From contig NZ_JABBNI010000014.1 of the NCBI RefSeq assembly GCF_012926525.1, positions 1 through 64,000 on the forward strand: 64,000 nucleotides of DNA, given 5' to 3'. Within the stretch, counting starts at the first letter, position 1, and each line of letters opens with the position of its first letter. The DNA comes from Clostridium muellerianum (lineage in GTDB: Bacteria; Bacillota; Clostridia; Clostridiales; Clostridiaceae). The notes beneath the pieces were generated by a model. That model was not told where the DNA came from, did not search any database, and saw only the letters and a list, made by a program, of their open reading frames with translations. Positions 43,228 through 52,754 of this stretch are shown here, piece by piece. The position numbers were made by a program, and so were the translations under genes.

Positions 43228-44397
43228 ATGAAAAAAAAGATTTCTTTACTTTTGATACTGGCAATGTCAACTACTTTGACATTAGCTGGTTGTACTCCTA
43301 AATCGGAAGCAAAAGTAAAAGTGGACAGCGATGTGGTGAAAATTGGGGTGTTTGAGCCAATGACAGGAGCCAATGCTGCAGGGGGACAGCTTGAAGTAGA
43401 AGGAGCAAAACTTGCAAACAAGCTTTATCCCACAGTACTTGGAAAAAAAGTAGAACTAGTTTTTGCTGATAATAAGTCAGATAAAGTTGAAGCAGCTAGT
43501 GCGGCTTCTAACCTTGTTCAGCAAGAAAGAGTCAATGCTATTATAGGAAGTTGGGGAAGTGGAAACTCCATGGCAGCAGGAGATGTTGTTGCAGAAGCTA
43601 AAGTTCCAGCGGTTGGAGCATCTTGTACAAACCCTTTGGTAACTGCTGGTAATGATTATTACTTTAGAGTTTGTTTCATAGATCCTTTTCAAGGTACTGT
43701 TATGGCAAAATATGCAGCACAAAAATTAAAGGCTAAGAAGGTAGCATTACTTCAAGAAGTTTCTAGTGACTATTCTGTTGGTGTATGTAAGTTCTTTACT
43801 GATTCTTTTAAAAAACTTACAGGAGATGATAAAGCTATTATAGCTAAGGCTAATTACAATACAGGAGATCAGGATTTTACAGCTCAGCTTACAAATATAA
43901 AAAATAGCAATCCAGATGTAATATTTGCTCCTGGTAACTTTACTGAAGGGGCATTAATTGTAAAACAAGCAAGACAGCTTGGTATAAAAACTCCCATTAT
44001 AGGGGCAGATACCTGGGAAACTCCAGAATTTGTAGATATAGGCAAAGAAGCAGTTGAAGGTTCAGTTTTTTCTACTTTTTTTGCTAGTGAAAAACCTATA
44101 ACAGAGGAATCAAAGAAATTCTTAGAGGCTTATAGAAAAGAATACAAAAAAGAGCCAGCAGCAGTTTCGGCTTTATCCTATGATGCTTATTTAGTAATAC
44201 TGGATGCTATAAAAAGGGCTAACTCTACAGATCCAGTAAAAATAAGAGATCAAATTGCAAAAACTACAAAGTTCCCTGGAGCTGCAGGTGTAATTACTAT
44301 AGACGAAAATAACAATGCTGTAAAAGATGCAGTTTTAAAAATAGTTAAAGATGGGAAATTTACTTATCTTGATACTATAAAATCAGATGAAAAATAA
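43228..44397 (+). CDS. Branched-chain amino-acid ABC transporter substrate-binding lipoprotein
   Basis: 389 residues from ATG 43228, with TAAGGAGG 9 nt ahead; the ORF runs further upstream but without a site. A lipoprotein signal (MKKKISLLLILAMSTTLTLA, then GC) is followed by a type-I periplasmic-binding fold: VKIGVFEPMTGANAAGGQLE, VNAIIGSWGSG and GADTWETPEFVDIG. It captures leucine, isoleucine, valine or a related compound and hands it to the permeases encoded next. First gene of a five-gene operon. Confidence 0.95.
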   Translation: MKKKISLLLILAMSTTLTLAGCTPKSEAKVKVDSDVVKIGVFEPMTGANAAGGQLEVEGAKLANKLYPTVLGKKVELVFADNKSDKVEAASAASNLVQQERVNAIIGSWGSGNSMAAGDVVAEAKVPAVGASCTNPLVTAGNDYYFRVCFIDPFQGTVMAKYAAQKLKAKKVALLQEVSSDYSVGVCKFFTDSFKKLTGDDKAIIAKANYNTGDQDFTAQLTNIKNSNPDVIFAPGNFTEGALIVKQARQLGIKTPIIGADTWETPEFVDIGKEAVEGSVFSTFFASEKPITEESKKFLEAYRKEYKKEPAAVSALSYDAYLVILDAIKRANSTDPVKIRDQIAKTTKFPGAAGVITIDENNNAVKDAVLKIVKDGKFTYLDTIKSDEK

Positions 44398-44416
44398 TTA
44401 GGTGGTGAAAATTATA

Positions 44417-45310
44417 ATGGACTTTACTACATTTATGCAACACTTGGCAAATGGAATATCACTTGGAAGTTTATATGCACTTATAGCTATAGGTTATACT
44501 ATGGTTTATGGAATATTAAAACTTATAAATTTTGCTCATGGAGATATTTTTATGATGGCTTCTTACTTCGCGTTTTTCGCAGTAGCTACATTTCATCTTC
44601 CTTGGTATTTTGCTTTTATAATAGCTATAGCTTTAACAGGTTTACTTGGAGTTACAATTGAATTTGCAGCTTATAAGCCGCTTAGAAGTGCACCAAAATT
44701 ATCTATACTAATTTCAGCCATTGGTGTTTCCTTCTTACTTGAAAATTTAGCAGTTGTTTTATTTGGGGGAAGACCAAAGGCATTTCCAACTCCAAAAATA
44801 TTTACTAATGTAGTTAATATAGGTGGAGTTTCTGTCCAAAACCTTACATTTATAATACCAATAGTAACATTAATATTTTTATTTGGGCTATTATATTTAG
44901 TTAATAATACTAATGTTGGTATGGCAATGAGAGCAGTGGCTAAAGATGTTGATACAGCAAGACTTATGGGGATAAATGTTAACAGGATAATTTCTTTTAC
45001 ATTTGCTATAGGTTCAATGCTTGCAGCAGTAGGGGCTATGATGTGGTCTCTTAAATATCCACAAATAGTTGCTCTTATGGGCATGATTCCTGGTATGAAA
45101 TGTTTTATTGCTGCAGTTATAGGTGGTATAGGTGATATAAAAGGCGCAGTTATAGGTGGATTTATTTTAGGTATTGGTGAAATTATGCTGGTTGCTTTTT
45201 GTCCAAGCTTAACTGGATACAGAGATGCTTTTGCTTTCATACTTTTAATAGTAATATTATTATTCAAACCTACGGGAATAATGGGCAAAAATTTAACAGA
45301 GAAGGTGTAA
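44417..45310 (+). CDS. livH: Branched-chain amino-acid permease LivH
   Basis: 297 residues. ATG 44417 is about 11 nt after TAGGTGG; GTG 44402 is inside that site. NGISLGSLYALIAIGYTMVY is the family start, INFAHGDIFMMASYF the conserved second segment, and VGMAMRAVAKDVDTARLMGI the cytoplasmic loop that contacts the ATPase. About eight membrane helices. Operon with the binding protein 19 nt before and livM 3 nt after. Confidence 0.95.
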   Translation: MDFTTFMQHLANGISLGSLYALIAIGYTMVYGILKLINFAHGDIFMMASYFAFFAVATFHLPWYFAFIIAIALTGLLGVTIEFAAYKPLRSAPKLSILISAIGVSFLLENLAVVLFGGRPKAFPTPKIFTNVVNIGGVSVQNLTFIIPIVTLIFLFGLLYLVNNTNVGMAMRAVAKDVDTARLMGINVNRIISFTFAIGSMLAAVGAMMWSLKYPQIVALMGMIPGMKCFIAAVIGGIGDIKGAVIGGFILGIGEIMLVAFCPSLTGYRDAFAFILLIVILLFKPTGIMGKNLTEKV

Positions 45311-45313
45311 AAT

Positions 45314-46363
45314 ATGAAGGAGAGAAACAGAATTTTAAATATAGCATTTATTGCAACTGTATTTTTATTACTGCTTGCTGCAAATTATTTTCTAGACTCT
45401 TACAAGATTAGAATCTTAAACTTATGTGCCATATATACAATTCTTGGACTTAGTATGAATTTAATAAATGGTTTTACTGGACTATTTTCATTAGGACATG
45501 CTGGATTTATAGCAATAGGAGCTTATACAACAGGACTCCTTACTATGTCTACAAAAGTAAAAACTCAGAATTTCTTTATGGAGCCTTTAATAGCACCATT
45601 AAATAATATATCTATGCCCTTTATTGCAGCATTGATTATGGCAGGAATTATTTCAGCAATACTAGCATTTTTAATAGGTGCACCTGCTTTAAGATTAAAA
45701 GGGGATTACCTAGCTATTGCAACTTTAGGTTTTGCAGAAATTATAAGAATAGTTCTTACTAATGTTCAATGTTTAACTAATGGTGCTTTAGGACTTAGAG
45801 GTATTCCACATAAAACTAATTTATGGTGGAGCTTTGGAGCTGCGATAGTTACATTAATAATTCTTATTTCACTTATAAATAGTTCTTACGGGAGAGCTTT
45901 AAAAGCTATAAGAGAAGATGAAATTGCAGCTGAAAGTATGGGAATAAATTTATTCAAACATAAAACTATAGCCTTTACCACAGGAGCTTTTTTTGCAGGC
46001 ATAGGTGGAGGACTTTTAGGGAACTTACTTGGTACTATAGATCCTAATATGTTTAAGTTTACCCTTACCTTTAACATACTGCTTATAATAGTTATTGGAG
46101 GAATGGGAAGTGTTACAGGTACAGTGATTTCAGCCTTTGTAGTAACAATACTTGGAGAGGTACTAAGATTCTTAGACATGGAAAAACAATTTACTTTTGG
46201 ATTTATAAAATTCCAGGGTATATCTGGACTTAGAATGGTTGTTTTTTCTGTTCTGCTTATGGTTATAGTATTATTCTTTAGAAATGGAATTATGGGAACA
46301 AAAGAATTTACATGGAGTTCAATATTTAGAAGTAAACCTCTAAATGAAGGAGGTAACAAATAA
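45314..46363 (+). CDS. livM: Branched-chain amino-acid permease LivM
   Basis: 349 residues, about ten membrane helices. GLSMNLINGFTGLFSLGHAG is the LivM signature, GRALKAIREDEIAAESMGIN the ATPase-contact loop. The ATG has AAGGTGTAAAAT ahead, partly in the end of livH. Its stop overlaps the livG start (TAATG). Confidence 0.95.
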   Translation: MKERNRILNIAFIATVFLLLLAANYFLDSYKIRILNLCAIYTILGLSMNLINGFTGLFSLGHAGFIAIGAYTTGLLTMSTKVKTQNFFMEPLIAPLNNISMPFIAALIMAGIISAILAFLIGAPALRLKGDYLAIATLGFAEIIRIVLTNVQCLTNGALGLRGIPHKTNLWWSFGAAIVTLIILISLINSSYGRALKAIREDEIAAESMGINLFKHKTIAFTTGAFFAGIGGGLLGNLLGTIDPNMFKFTLTFNILLIIVIGGMGSVTGTVISAFVVTILGEVLRFLDMEKQFTFGFIKFQGISGLRMVVFSVLLMVIVLFFRNGIMGTKEFTWSSIFRSKPLNEGGNK

Positions 46364-47133
46364 TGGCATTATTAAAAGTAGAAAATGCAACAATGCAGTT
46401 TGGTGGACTTACTGCGGTAAAAGATTTTAATCTTGAAATTAATGATGGTGAAATAGTTTCGCTAATTGGGCCAAATGGAGCTGGTAAAACTACAGCTTTT
46501 AATATGATAACTAATGTTTATACTCCTACAAATGGAAAAATAATTTTTGATGATAAAGATATTACTGGAATGAGACAGGATCTTATAACTAAGAATGGTA
46601 TAGCAAGAACTTTTCAAAACATAAGACTTTTTAAAGACTTAACTGTACTTGATAATGTATTAATGGCTAATCATGTACATATAAAATCTAATTTTATTGA
46701 AGCTACCTTAAAGCTTCCAAAGTATAGAAGAGAAGAAAAGAAGATGCTTGAAAAATCTCTTTTACTTTTAGAAGAATTGGGACTTGAGGATTTAAGGTAT
46801 GAAAAGGCTAGTTCTCTTCCTTATGGTAAACAGAGAAAGCTTGAAATAGCAAGAGCACTTGCAACCAATCCTAAACTTCTTTTACTTGATGAACCAGCTG
46901 CAGGAATGAATCCTACAGAAACAGATGAACTTACAGGTTTTGTTCGTGAAATAAAAGAAAAGTTCAATTTATCTATATTTATGATAGAGCATCATATGAA
47001 TATGGTTATGGGTTTATCAGATAAAATACAGGTTTTTGAATATGGAATTACTATAGCTGAAGGTACGCCTTCTGAAATACAAAATGATAAGAAGGTTATA
47101 GACGCATATTTGGGGGTATCTGAAGATGATTAA
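46363..47133 (+). CDS. livG: Branched-chain amino-acid ABC ATPase LivG
   Basis: 256 residues. Walker A GPNGAGKTT, the family-typical GIARTFQNIRLFKDLTVLDN, a signature region reading LPYGKQRKLEIARAL (YGKQR in place of SGGQ, usual for LivG), Walker B LLLLDEPAAGMNP and H-loop IEHHM. Overlaps livM by 1 nt and livF by 8 nt. Confidence 0.95.
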   Translation: MALLKVENATMQFGGLTAVKDFNLEINDGEIVSLIGPNGAGKTTAFNMITNVYTPTNGKIIFDDKDITGMRQDLITKNGIARTFQNIRLFKDLTVLDNVLMANHVHIKSNFIEATLKLPKYRREEKKMLEKSLLLLEELGLEDLRYEKASSLPYGKQRKLEIARALATNPKLLLLDEPAAGMNPTETDELTGFVREIKEKFNLSIFMIEHHMNMVMGLSDKIQVFEYGITIAEGTPSEIQNDKKVIDAYLGVSEDD

Positions 47134-47839
47134 AATAGAGGATTTAGTAGTATCTTATGGTGGTATAGAAGCGTTAAAGGGTATAAGCTTAGAGGTACCC
47201 AGTGGAAAAATAGTAACTTTAGTTGGTGCAAATGGAGCAGGTAAAAGTACTACATTAAAATCTATAGTAGGTCTTGTTAAGGTTAAAAGTGGAACTATAG
47301 ATTATGAAGGATGCGATTTAACAAAGCTTAGTACTGAACATATGGTTAAAAAGGGCATAGCTTTAGTTCCAGAAGGAAGAAGAGTTTTTTCAGACCTTAC
47401 AGTACTTGAAAATTTAAAAATAGGTGCTTATTCAAGAAAAGATACTAAGGGTATAGCAGAAGATTTAGAAAAAGTATATTCTCTTTTCCCAAGATTAAAG
47501 GAAAGAACCTGGCAGCTTTCAGGTACGCTTTCAGGAGGGGAGCAGCAAATGCTTGCCATAGGAAGAGCTTTAATGTCAAGACCTAAGTTAATAATGATGG
47601 ACGAGCCTTCTCTAGGTTTAGCTCCTATAATTGTAAAGGAACTATTTGGGATCATACAAAAAATTAATAAAGAAGGTATGACAGTTCTTTTAATAGAACA
47701 AAATGCTAATGCAGCTTTAAAAATAGCTGATTTAGGTTACATAATGGAAACTGGAAAAATAACCTTAAAGGGTACAGGTAAGGAATTACTTAGTAATGAA
47801 GATATTAAGAAAGCCTATCTAGGAGAAACAGCAAAATAG
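47126..47839 (+). CDS. livF: Branched-chain amino-acid ABC ATPase LivF
   Basis: 237 residues. Walker A GANGAGKST, GIALVPEGRRVFSDLTVLEN, signature LSGGEQQMLAIGRAL, Walker B LIMMDEPSLGLAP, H-loop LIEQN. Last gene of the operon, translationally coupled to livG by an 8-nt overlap. A large inverted repeat 118 nt downstream can end the transcript. Confidence 0.95.
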   Translation: MIKIEDLVVSYGGIEALKGISLEVPSGKIVTLVGANGAGKSTTLKSIVGLVKVKSGTIDYEGCDLTKLSTEHMVKKGIALVPEGRRVFSDLTVLENLKIGAYSRKDTKGIAEDLEKVYSLFPRLKERTWQLSGTLSGGEQQMLAIGRALMSRPKLIMMDEPSLGLAPIIVKELFGIIQKINKEGMTVLLIEQNANAALKIADLGYIMETGKITLKGTGKELLSNEDIKKAYLGETAK

Positions 47840-47956
47840 ATTAGCTTATTTGATAAATATTTTTCTTTTAAAGTGGTGAAAGTAGTGAGATACATTTTTA
47901 AATTTAAAATATATATTCTTTAATGATGGGTTTAATGAGGCTCGCTTCCACCATTG

Positions 47957-48058
47957 AAGAGGCTGTCGCATTAAGAAATTTACATACAATATATTGTTTT
48001 GAAGATTAGTGATAAACACAATATATTGTAGTATTTATTCTTAGTGCGACAGCCTCTT
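47957..48058. repeat. Short element with 21-bp inverted ends
   Basis: AAGAGGCTGTCGCATTAAGAA (47957-47977, one base beyond 20: ends AAGAGG...AAGAA) is mirrored at 48038-48058 with one G-U-type difference. The interior holds two self-complementary ACAATATATTGT copies. GAGGCTGTCGCA-type termini are typical of some insertion sequences, so this may be a mini-element (MITE). The T-run after it also makes it a usable terminator for the liv operon. No target duplication is obvious. Confidence 0.6.
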
Positions 48059-48546
48059 TTCTTGCATATAAATTACATAGGGATTAGAATAGTAGTATTG
48101 GAGAATTCTAGTACGATTTTTTGATTACAAATAAAATTTTAGTATTGTGAGATGAGCAGTGTCATAATTAGCTGAGTTTTTCACAGTAATAAATTAGAAT
48201 AAGTATTACTAAGTTTAATTAAGGCTTGTGTAAACAAAAATTATGTATACGAGATAATGGCAATAGCTTTTTTTAAATAATGTCCAGTTGGCTAATATTT
48301 GAATATGATTTTCAGAAGTATTACTATTATTATCTTCAAATCATGCTTGCTCTTTTTGTTTTTAAAGAACCTATGCTAAAAATTATCCTGTTTAGGTAAC
48401 TAAGTTGATTGGTATTATGAATTAAAATATCTTTTAAGTTTGTTATGGCAAACACATCTGCATCCATTTTCATAGTATTCCGAAAACACTTCTGAAACAT
48501 TTAGTATGCAGCGTAAGGGTTCTAAAAAATCTTTAACTAACATATC
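48059..48546. other. Intergenic region, no gene assigned
   Basis: About 490 bp. A 42-codon minus-strand frame (48415-48543, with CRCVC) lacks a ribosome-binding site. A short palindrome lies near 48085-48115 (gtagtattggagaattctagtac). Nothing else recognised. Confidence 0.4.
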
Positions 48547-48680
48547 TTGGTTAATGAGCCTTCTACAGGAGGGTAGAAATATAAAAAGCTATTACTATAG
48601 TTTTTTAAAGTAATAGCTTTTTTTGAATTATGAGTAATATTAATCTGCGTATTGAATTAAAGAATTTTTAAAAAATTCAT
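48547..48680 (+). repeat. Direct repeat, left copy (cyclase stub, terminator, amidase end)
   Basis: About 130 bp, nearly the same as 53785-53918, in the same orientation. It begins in frame with LVNEPSTGG and a stop, a relative of the cyclase end LVNESSSGW at 53785-53814, so it is a stub of a cyclase gene. Then follow the shared terminator and the last codons of the intact minus-strand amidase. Confidence 0.75.
48583..48622. terminator. Bidirectional terminator in the left repeat
   Basis: aaaaagctattact (48583-48596) with agtaatagcttttt (48609-48622), a perfect 14-bp stem with A and T runs on both sides. Confidence 0.85.
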
Positions 48681-49350
48681 CTATTCCATTAGATATCCCC
48701 TGTGCTATCTTGCTTTGATATTCAGATTTTGATAAATTAATATCTTCTTGTGGATTTGATAAAAAACCCATTTCTATTAGTACTACTGGCACATTACTCC
48801 AATTAAATCCTGTAAGATCATCTCTTGGAATAGTACCTTTTGAATTAGTATTTGTGTTTAGTAATACATCTTTTAATATTAGCTCAGCAAGTTTTTTGCT
48901 TTTTTCAAACTTATCTTTACTATTATTAGGACTTTCTTTAGCTGGATAAAGTAGTGATGTTCCATTTTGTGATTTAGAATTAGAACTGTCTGCATGAATT
49001 CTTATGCATATATCTGCATGAGCATCATTAGCAATTTTGGCTCTTTCAATATTACTTAAATTCACATCATTGCTTTGACGTGTCATTACTACTTCATAGC
49101 CTTTCAAAATAAGTATATCTTTAAGTTTATTTGATACTTTCAAGTTAAGTTCATATTCTTGTTGCTTTGTGATTGTACCTTGAGCTCCAGCTGAAACTTT
49201 TACTTTAGTTATATTAGAACCTGGAGCAATAGATTCCAATGCAAGATTAGGTTTTTTTTGGTGTCCTGGGTCAATGCAAATAACATGATTCATAGATCTA
49301 GAAATGACATTAGTAAAATATTCTTTAGGGTATCGGATATAGATAGACAT
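48640..49350 (-). CDS. N-acetylmuramoyl-L-alanine amidase (amidase_3)
   Basis: 236 residues. The zinc-amidase pattern is complete: VICIDPGHQ (first His), E in KQQEYELNLKVSNKL, RIHADSSNS (second His) and VPVVLIEMGFLSNPQED (catalytic Glu). It cuts the bond between muramic acid and the peptide stem. There is no signal peptide and no wall-binding domain, so export would need lysis, a holin or another route. ATG with AAAAGGAGG. It is the last of the minus-strand genes of the flanked module. Confidence 0.9.
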   Translation of the reverse strand: MSIYIRYPKEYFTNVISRSMNHVICIDPGHQKKPNLALESIAPGSNITKVKVSAGAQGTITKQQEYELNLKVSNKLKDILILKGYEVVMTRQSNDVNLSNIERAKIANDAHADICIRIHADSSNSKSQNGTSLLYPAKESPNNSKDKFEKSKKLAELILKDVLLNTNTNSKGTIPRDDLTGFNWSNVPVVLIEMGFLSNPQEDINLSKSEYQSKIAQGISNGIDEFFKNSLIQYAD

Positions 49351-49460
49351 AATGACCTCCTTTTATCATCTTGTATAGCACTTATTCAAGTATTATATTG
49401 CTAAGAACAGCCTGATATGAATTCTTTGACTATAAATTGCATTAAAGCAAATTCAGATTT

Positions 49461-50939
49461 TTACATCCATGCTACTGCGATTCTTTCATATTCATTCTCT
49501 CTGCTAATACTTTCAGCAACGACAAAAACTGTATAATAACCCGTCTTTTTAGGACTAAACTCAACAATTTCAATATTTGATCGCTTAGAGGTTGAACGTG
49601 CCACCTCTATTCTGTCGGGATCAAATATATAGAGATCAAGGTTTGCTAATTGTGGCTTAATGGGAATACCATCTGAGCCTATTCGATTTAGTTTCAGCCA
49701 TGACAAACTGATACGTTTTAATGTTTCACTGTGCTGAACATCTATTACAAATCTATATGGGAATGCACTTCGATGATAAAAAAAAGTTTTATATTGCTTC
49801 TTTTTGATAATGTCAAAAGCGCCTTTTGCATCTACAACGCCGAAACCCTCTTTATTAGAGTAAAATGGACTTTCTGGATAGGTTCCATAATCATCAGCAG
49901 TACGATGTATGGTGCCAGCTGCCAATATAGCACGAACTGCTCCTACATCCCAGGACAATTCAGGCTGAATTTCAATCATTTGTGCTATTACACCGGTTAC
50001 ATGGGGAGCAGCGAAGCTAGTGCCTGAATTTTCACCTTTTATTAAGGGTGAGAAAATATTCGTACCCGGAGAGCATAAATCTGGTTTTAAAGCTGTGCCT
50101 TCCATTTCTTCATAGGCAGAATATATTGTTCCATCTCTCAATTGTCCCCATTTATCATCTATCCATTCAGATGTTCCTAAATCATCAATAGCTCCAACAG
50201 TCATTATATTGTAAGCCATGCCTGGATTGGTGATCCAATAGGTTTCCAGGGAACTGTGGTACGGACTATGGTATTCATACCTGTTATTTCCTGCTGATTT
50301 TACAAAGTGAACCTTGTAAATTACTGCTAAAGTATCCATCCAGCTAGCTAATTCAGTATAAGTCCCTAGTTCTTCTTTAGGATTCGCCCCTTCAAAAGCC
50401 GCACTAAAGTTAATAATATTACATCCTTGCTTTATAAGCCATTCAATACCTTTTCGAAACTGCTTTTCAGTTAAATAACGAGAATAATATAGTGTGGCAT
50501 TTGGAACTATACCAAGTGTTTTACCTGCAATAATTTTTGCTACTAAGGTAGTATGGGGGCTTTTTTTCTCCAGAATATCCATGTTGGGATTAGATACAAT
50601 ATTAAGATGGCTTAGCTCTGGATCTTTTGTATCTATTTCATCTAATTCTAGGATTCCTATTTTAACACCTTTTCCTGTAATACCTGTTTGCTTCACTAAA
50701 TCAGCCCGTATATTTTTCATACTTACCAAAGGATCTTCTGATGCTCTTGTCAGATATAAATTTTGTTTATAAATATCATCTGAAAATCTTTCTGATGTCG
50801 AAGGTAAATTAGATATAGCATATGAGACTATTGGGCACCATATTGCATTTTGCTCACAATATGAGCATATAAATTTACAGGGTATCATATAAGCTGAATT
50901 TAACTGCACTTTAGTGTTGTATATTTTTTTTCTGCTCAT
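49461..50939 (-). CDS. Subtilisin-like (S8) serine peptidase, non-secreted form
   Basis: 492 residues, no signal peptide. The N-terminal 45 residues hold CKFICSYCEQNAIWC, a possible metal knot. The catalytic domain has His129 (SPHTTLVAKIIAG), the oxyanion Asn (FVKSAGNN) and Ser308 (NSGTSFAAPHVTG). The Asp position is odd: GILELDEID aligns with E98, or with D100 after a one-residue shift, in place of the usual D-(S/T)-G. A beta-rich C-terminal domain (about 395-492) resembles a P-domain. AAAGAGG-type site ahead. 110 nt from the amidase gene. Confidence 0.85.
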   Translation of the reverse strand: MSRKKIYNTKVQLNSAYMIPCKFICSYCEQNAIWCPIVSYAISNLPSTSERFSDDIYKQNLYLTRASEDPLVSMKNIRADLVKQTGITGKGVKIGILELDEIDTKDPELSHLNIVSNPNMDILEKKSPHTTLVAKIIAGKTLGIVPNATLYYSRYLTEKQFRKGIEWLIKQGCNIINFSAAFEGANPKEELGTYTELASWMDTLAVIYKVHFVKSAGNNRYEYHSPYHSSLETYWITNPGMAYNIMTVGAIDDLGTSEWIDDKWGQLRDGTIYSAYEEMEGTALKPDLCSPGTNIFSPLIKGENSGTSFAAPHVTGVIAQMIEIQPELSWDVGAVRAILAAGTIHRTADDYGTYPESPFYSNKEGFGVVDAKGAFDIIKKKQYKTFFYHRSAFPYRFVIDVQHSETLKRISLSWLKLNRIGSDGIPIKPQLANLDLYIFDPDRIEVARSTSKRSNIEIVEFSPKKTGYYTVFVVAESISRENEYERIAVAWM

Positions 50940-50982
50940 CTTTTTCCTCCTATTTAGAGAGACTTATAATAAATATTTCATA

Positions 50983-52581
50983 TCAGCTTTTAGGAGTTGA
51001 TAGTATGTTTCCTGTTTGAGCATCTACAAATATATTTCTTCCGCTTAAAGTTACTTTCCAGGCTAATGGTAGATTAGTCTGAACTTCTTTAAAAGATTTA
51101 GAGAAGTAAACCATTTTCTCATTTTGAAGAACTGGTGGCTGAGTAGTTTTCATTATCTGATGGTAATAATTTTCTGCAGCCAATATTGCAGCTTTGGAAT
51201 CAACAGGTGGTTTGCCTACTTTTAATTTTTTAGACTTTATATCTCTCCACACTCTGAACATATAGGAGCCTCCATTATTATCAATCAGTACTTTTATAGA
51301 GTCTCCAGCAACGCCGTCTATTTCTAAACCATCAATCTTATGTTTAAAAATTACTATATAGCCTGTTACTTTATTAATGTTAGAGGTTGCGTCTTTTTCT
51401 TCTTGTGGTATTACTTCTGATAAAAAGGCATCATCAGGTAATCCACCGCCCTTCAACCTTACAAACTGTTCTGCAATCTTAATTGCGTCATCACTAGTAC
51501 CTTTAAATTTATTACGATTTCTTACACCTTCATATATCATTGCACCGGAAGGATAGACATAAATATTAGCCTGTCCGTCAGTAAAGGTCTTTGCCTTAAA
51601 GAATTTATTTTCCTTAAATTCAGGAAATCCTGAAGTTAGGCCTTCTGCTAGATTTACAAAGTTCAATTTTTCTTGTTCAACTGAAACATCATAATAAGCT
51701 GAAATGGCTTCTGTAGTTGGTTCTTTAAATTGAATGATATCCGTTCCAGTAGATGTTATTCTTATTATATCGTTTAGTCCACGAACGTCTTTTGTAAGTC
51801 CTAGGGCTACCCCAATCATATAGTCATCTCTATTTTCTGAATGACTGATTATAGTCCAAGGTTCCTCATGAGAAGTATTAACAAATTCCCAGGCATCCAG
51901 CAATTTTTTAGGAGCTATGCCACCTTCGCCATAGCATTTTCCAAGAAACTCCTTAACAATATCATTATCTGTAATGTCACCAGAAGGTAAATTATAACCA
52001 AATACATGATGTGCACCATTACGTAAGATACGTCCCCAATCATTTATCCTCAATACATAACAAGTCATCATGAAAAAGATTTTAGTTCTAGAAAGCACAT
52101 AAAAGTCTTTCCAACTTAGAAGCTTATTTACAGGATATAATGGGAATGTTCCATCTTCTGAGCCATGTCCTGAATGATACAAAATATCACTTGTACCTCC
52201 CGCAGCTAAAAAATCATTGGGAGTGACAGCCTCATCATAATGTTCAATTGCTATATCCCAGCCTTTGTTTTTTAAAAAGTTTTTAAAGGCTACTGCATCT
52301 CCATTGTCTAATTTATTACACCAATTATTTTCATATTTGCCTACAGCAGTTACAGTGAGAGTACCTTTAGGTGGCGCTGGCCTTTGAAGTTTAAAATCTC
52401 TAAATCGGCTAAAAGGACAATTAATCGGTAGCTGATAATATCTTCTACTACGTACATCATAAACCGGCATCATTGGTACCCAAATAGTTTGATGTAAAGG
52501 GTATTTTGGATGATTTTGATTTACTTTAATAGAATCATTGCGATATGGTACTATGCTAATATCATTATACCTAAAAGACAT
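50983..52581 (-). CDS. Caspase-like (DUF6345-type) protein with PepSY-like tail
   Basis: 532 residues. About residues 75-270 read as a clan CD (caspase/legumain) fold with the dyad His139 in YHSGHGSED and Cys174 in FFMMTCYVLR, after the strand DILYHSG. The C-terminal 230 residues are two PepSY/FTP-like units (TTEAISAYYDV; AWKVTLSGRNIFVDAQTGNI), which usually act as propeptides or inhibitors. No signal peptide; the N-terminus is MSFRYNDISIVPYRNDS. ATG with AAGGAGG. The subtilase gene starts 44 nt downstream, so they are one operon. Family name tentative, dyad clear. Confidence 0.75.
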   Translation of the reverse strand: MSFRYNDISIVPYRNDSIKVNQNHPKYPLHQTIWVPMMPVYDVRSRRYYQLPINCPFSRFRDFKLQRPAPPKGTLTVTAVGKYENNWCNKLDNGDAVAFKNFLKNKGWDIAIEHYDEAVTPNDFLAAGGTSDILYHSGHGSEDGTFPLYPVNKLLSWKDFYVLSRTKIFFMMTCYVLRINDWGRILRNGAHHVFGYNLPSGDITDNDIVKEFLGKCYGEGGIAPKKLLDAWEFVNTSHEEPWTIISHSENRDDYMIGVALGLTKDVRGLNDIIRITSTGTDIIQFKEPTTEAISAYYDVSVEQEKLNFVNLAEGLTSGFPEFKENKFFKAKTFTDGQANIYVYPSGAMIYEGVRNRNKFKGTSDDAIKIAEQFVRLKGGGLPDDAFLSEVIPQEEKDATSNINKVTGYIVIFKHKIDGLEIDGVAGDSIKVLIDNNGGSYMFRVWRDIKSKKLKVGKPPVDSKAAILAAENYYHQIMKTTQPPVLQNEKMVYFSKSFKEVQTNLPLAWKVTLSGRNIFVDAQTGNILSTPKS

Positions 52582-52754
52582 GTTTTTCCTCCTTACTTAA
52601 CTTTTTTACTTAAACTGCTTTAATATACATATTGAGCTTATAAATTTATTTTATGAACGAAGCAGTGGAATGGTTCCATAAGTTTGTAACATATAAATTA
52701 GATAATGAATAGATTAATATAGATATGTTTTTTAGAGAGGAGGAGCTAGGTTAC

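Noticed and set aside
46363-47133. YGKQR instead of SGGQ in LivG taken as a defect.
   Set aside because: This variant is normal for LivG-type ATPases.
48415-48543. Minus-strand 42-codon frame with CRCVC near its end, possible small Cys peptide.
   Set aside because: No ribosome-binding site before the ATG, no processing or transport genes near it, and such frames are common by chance in AT-rich spacers.
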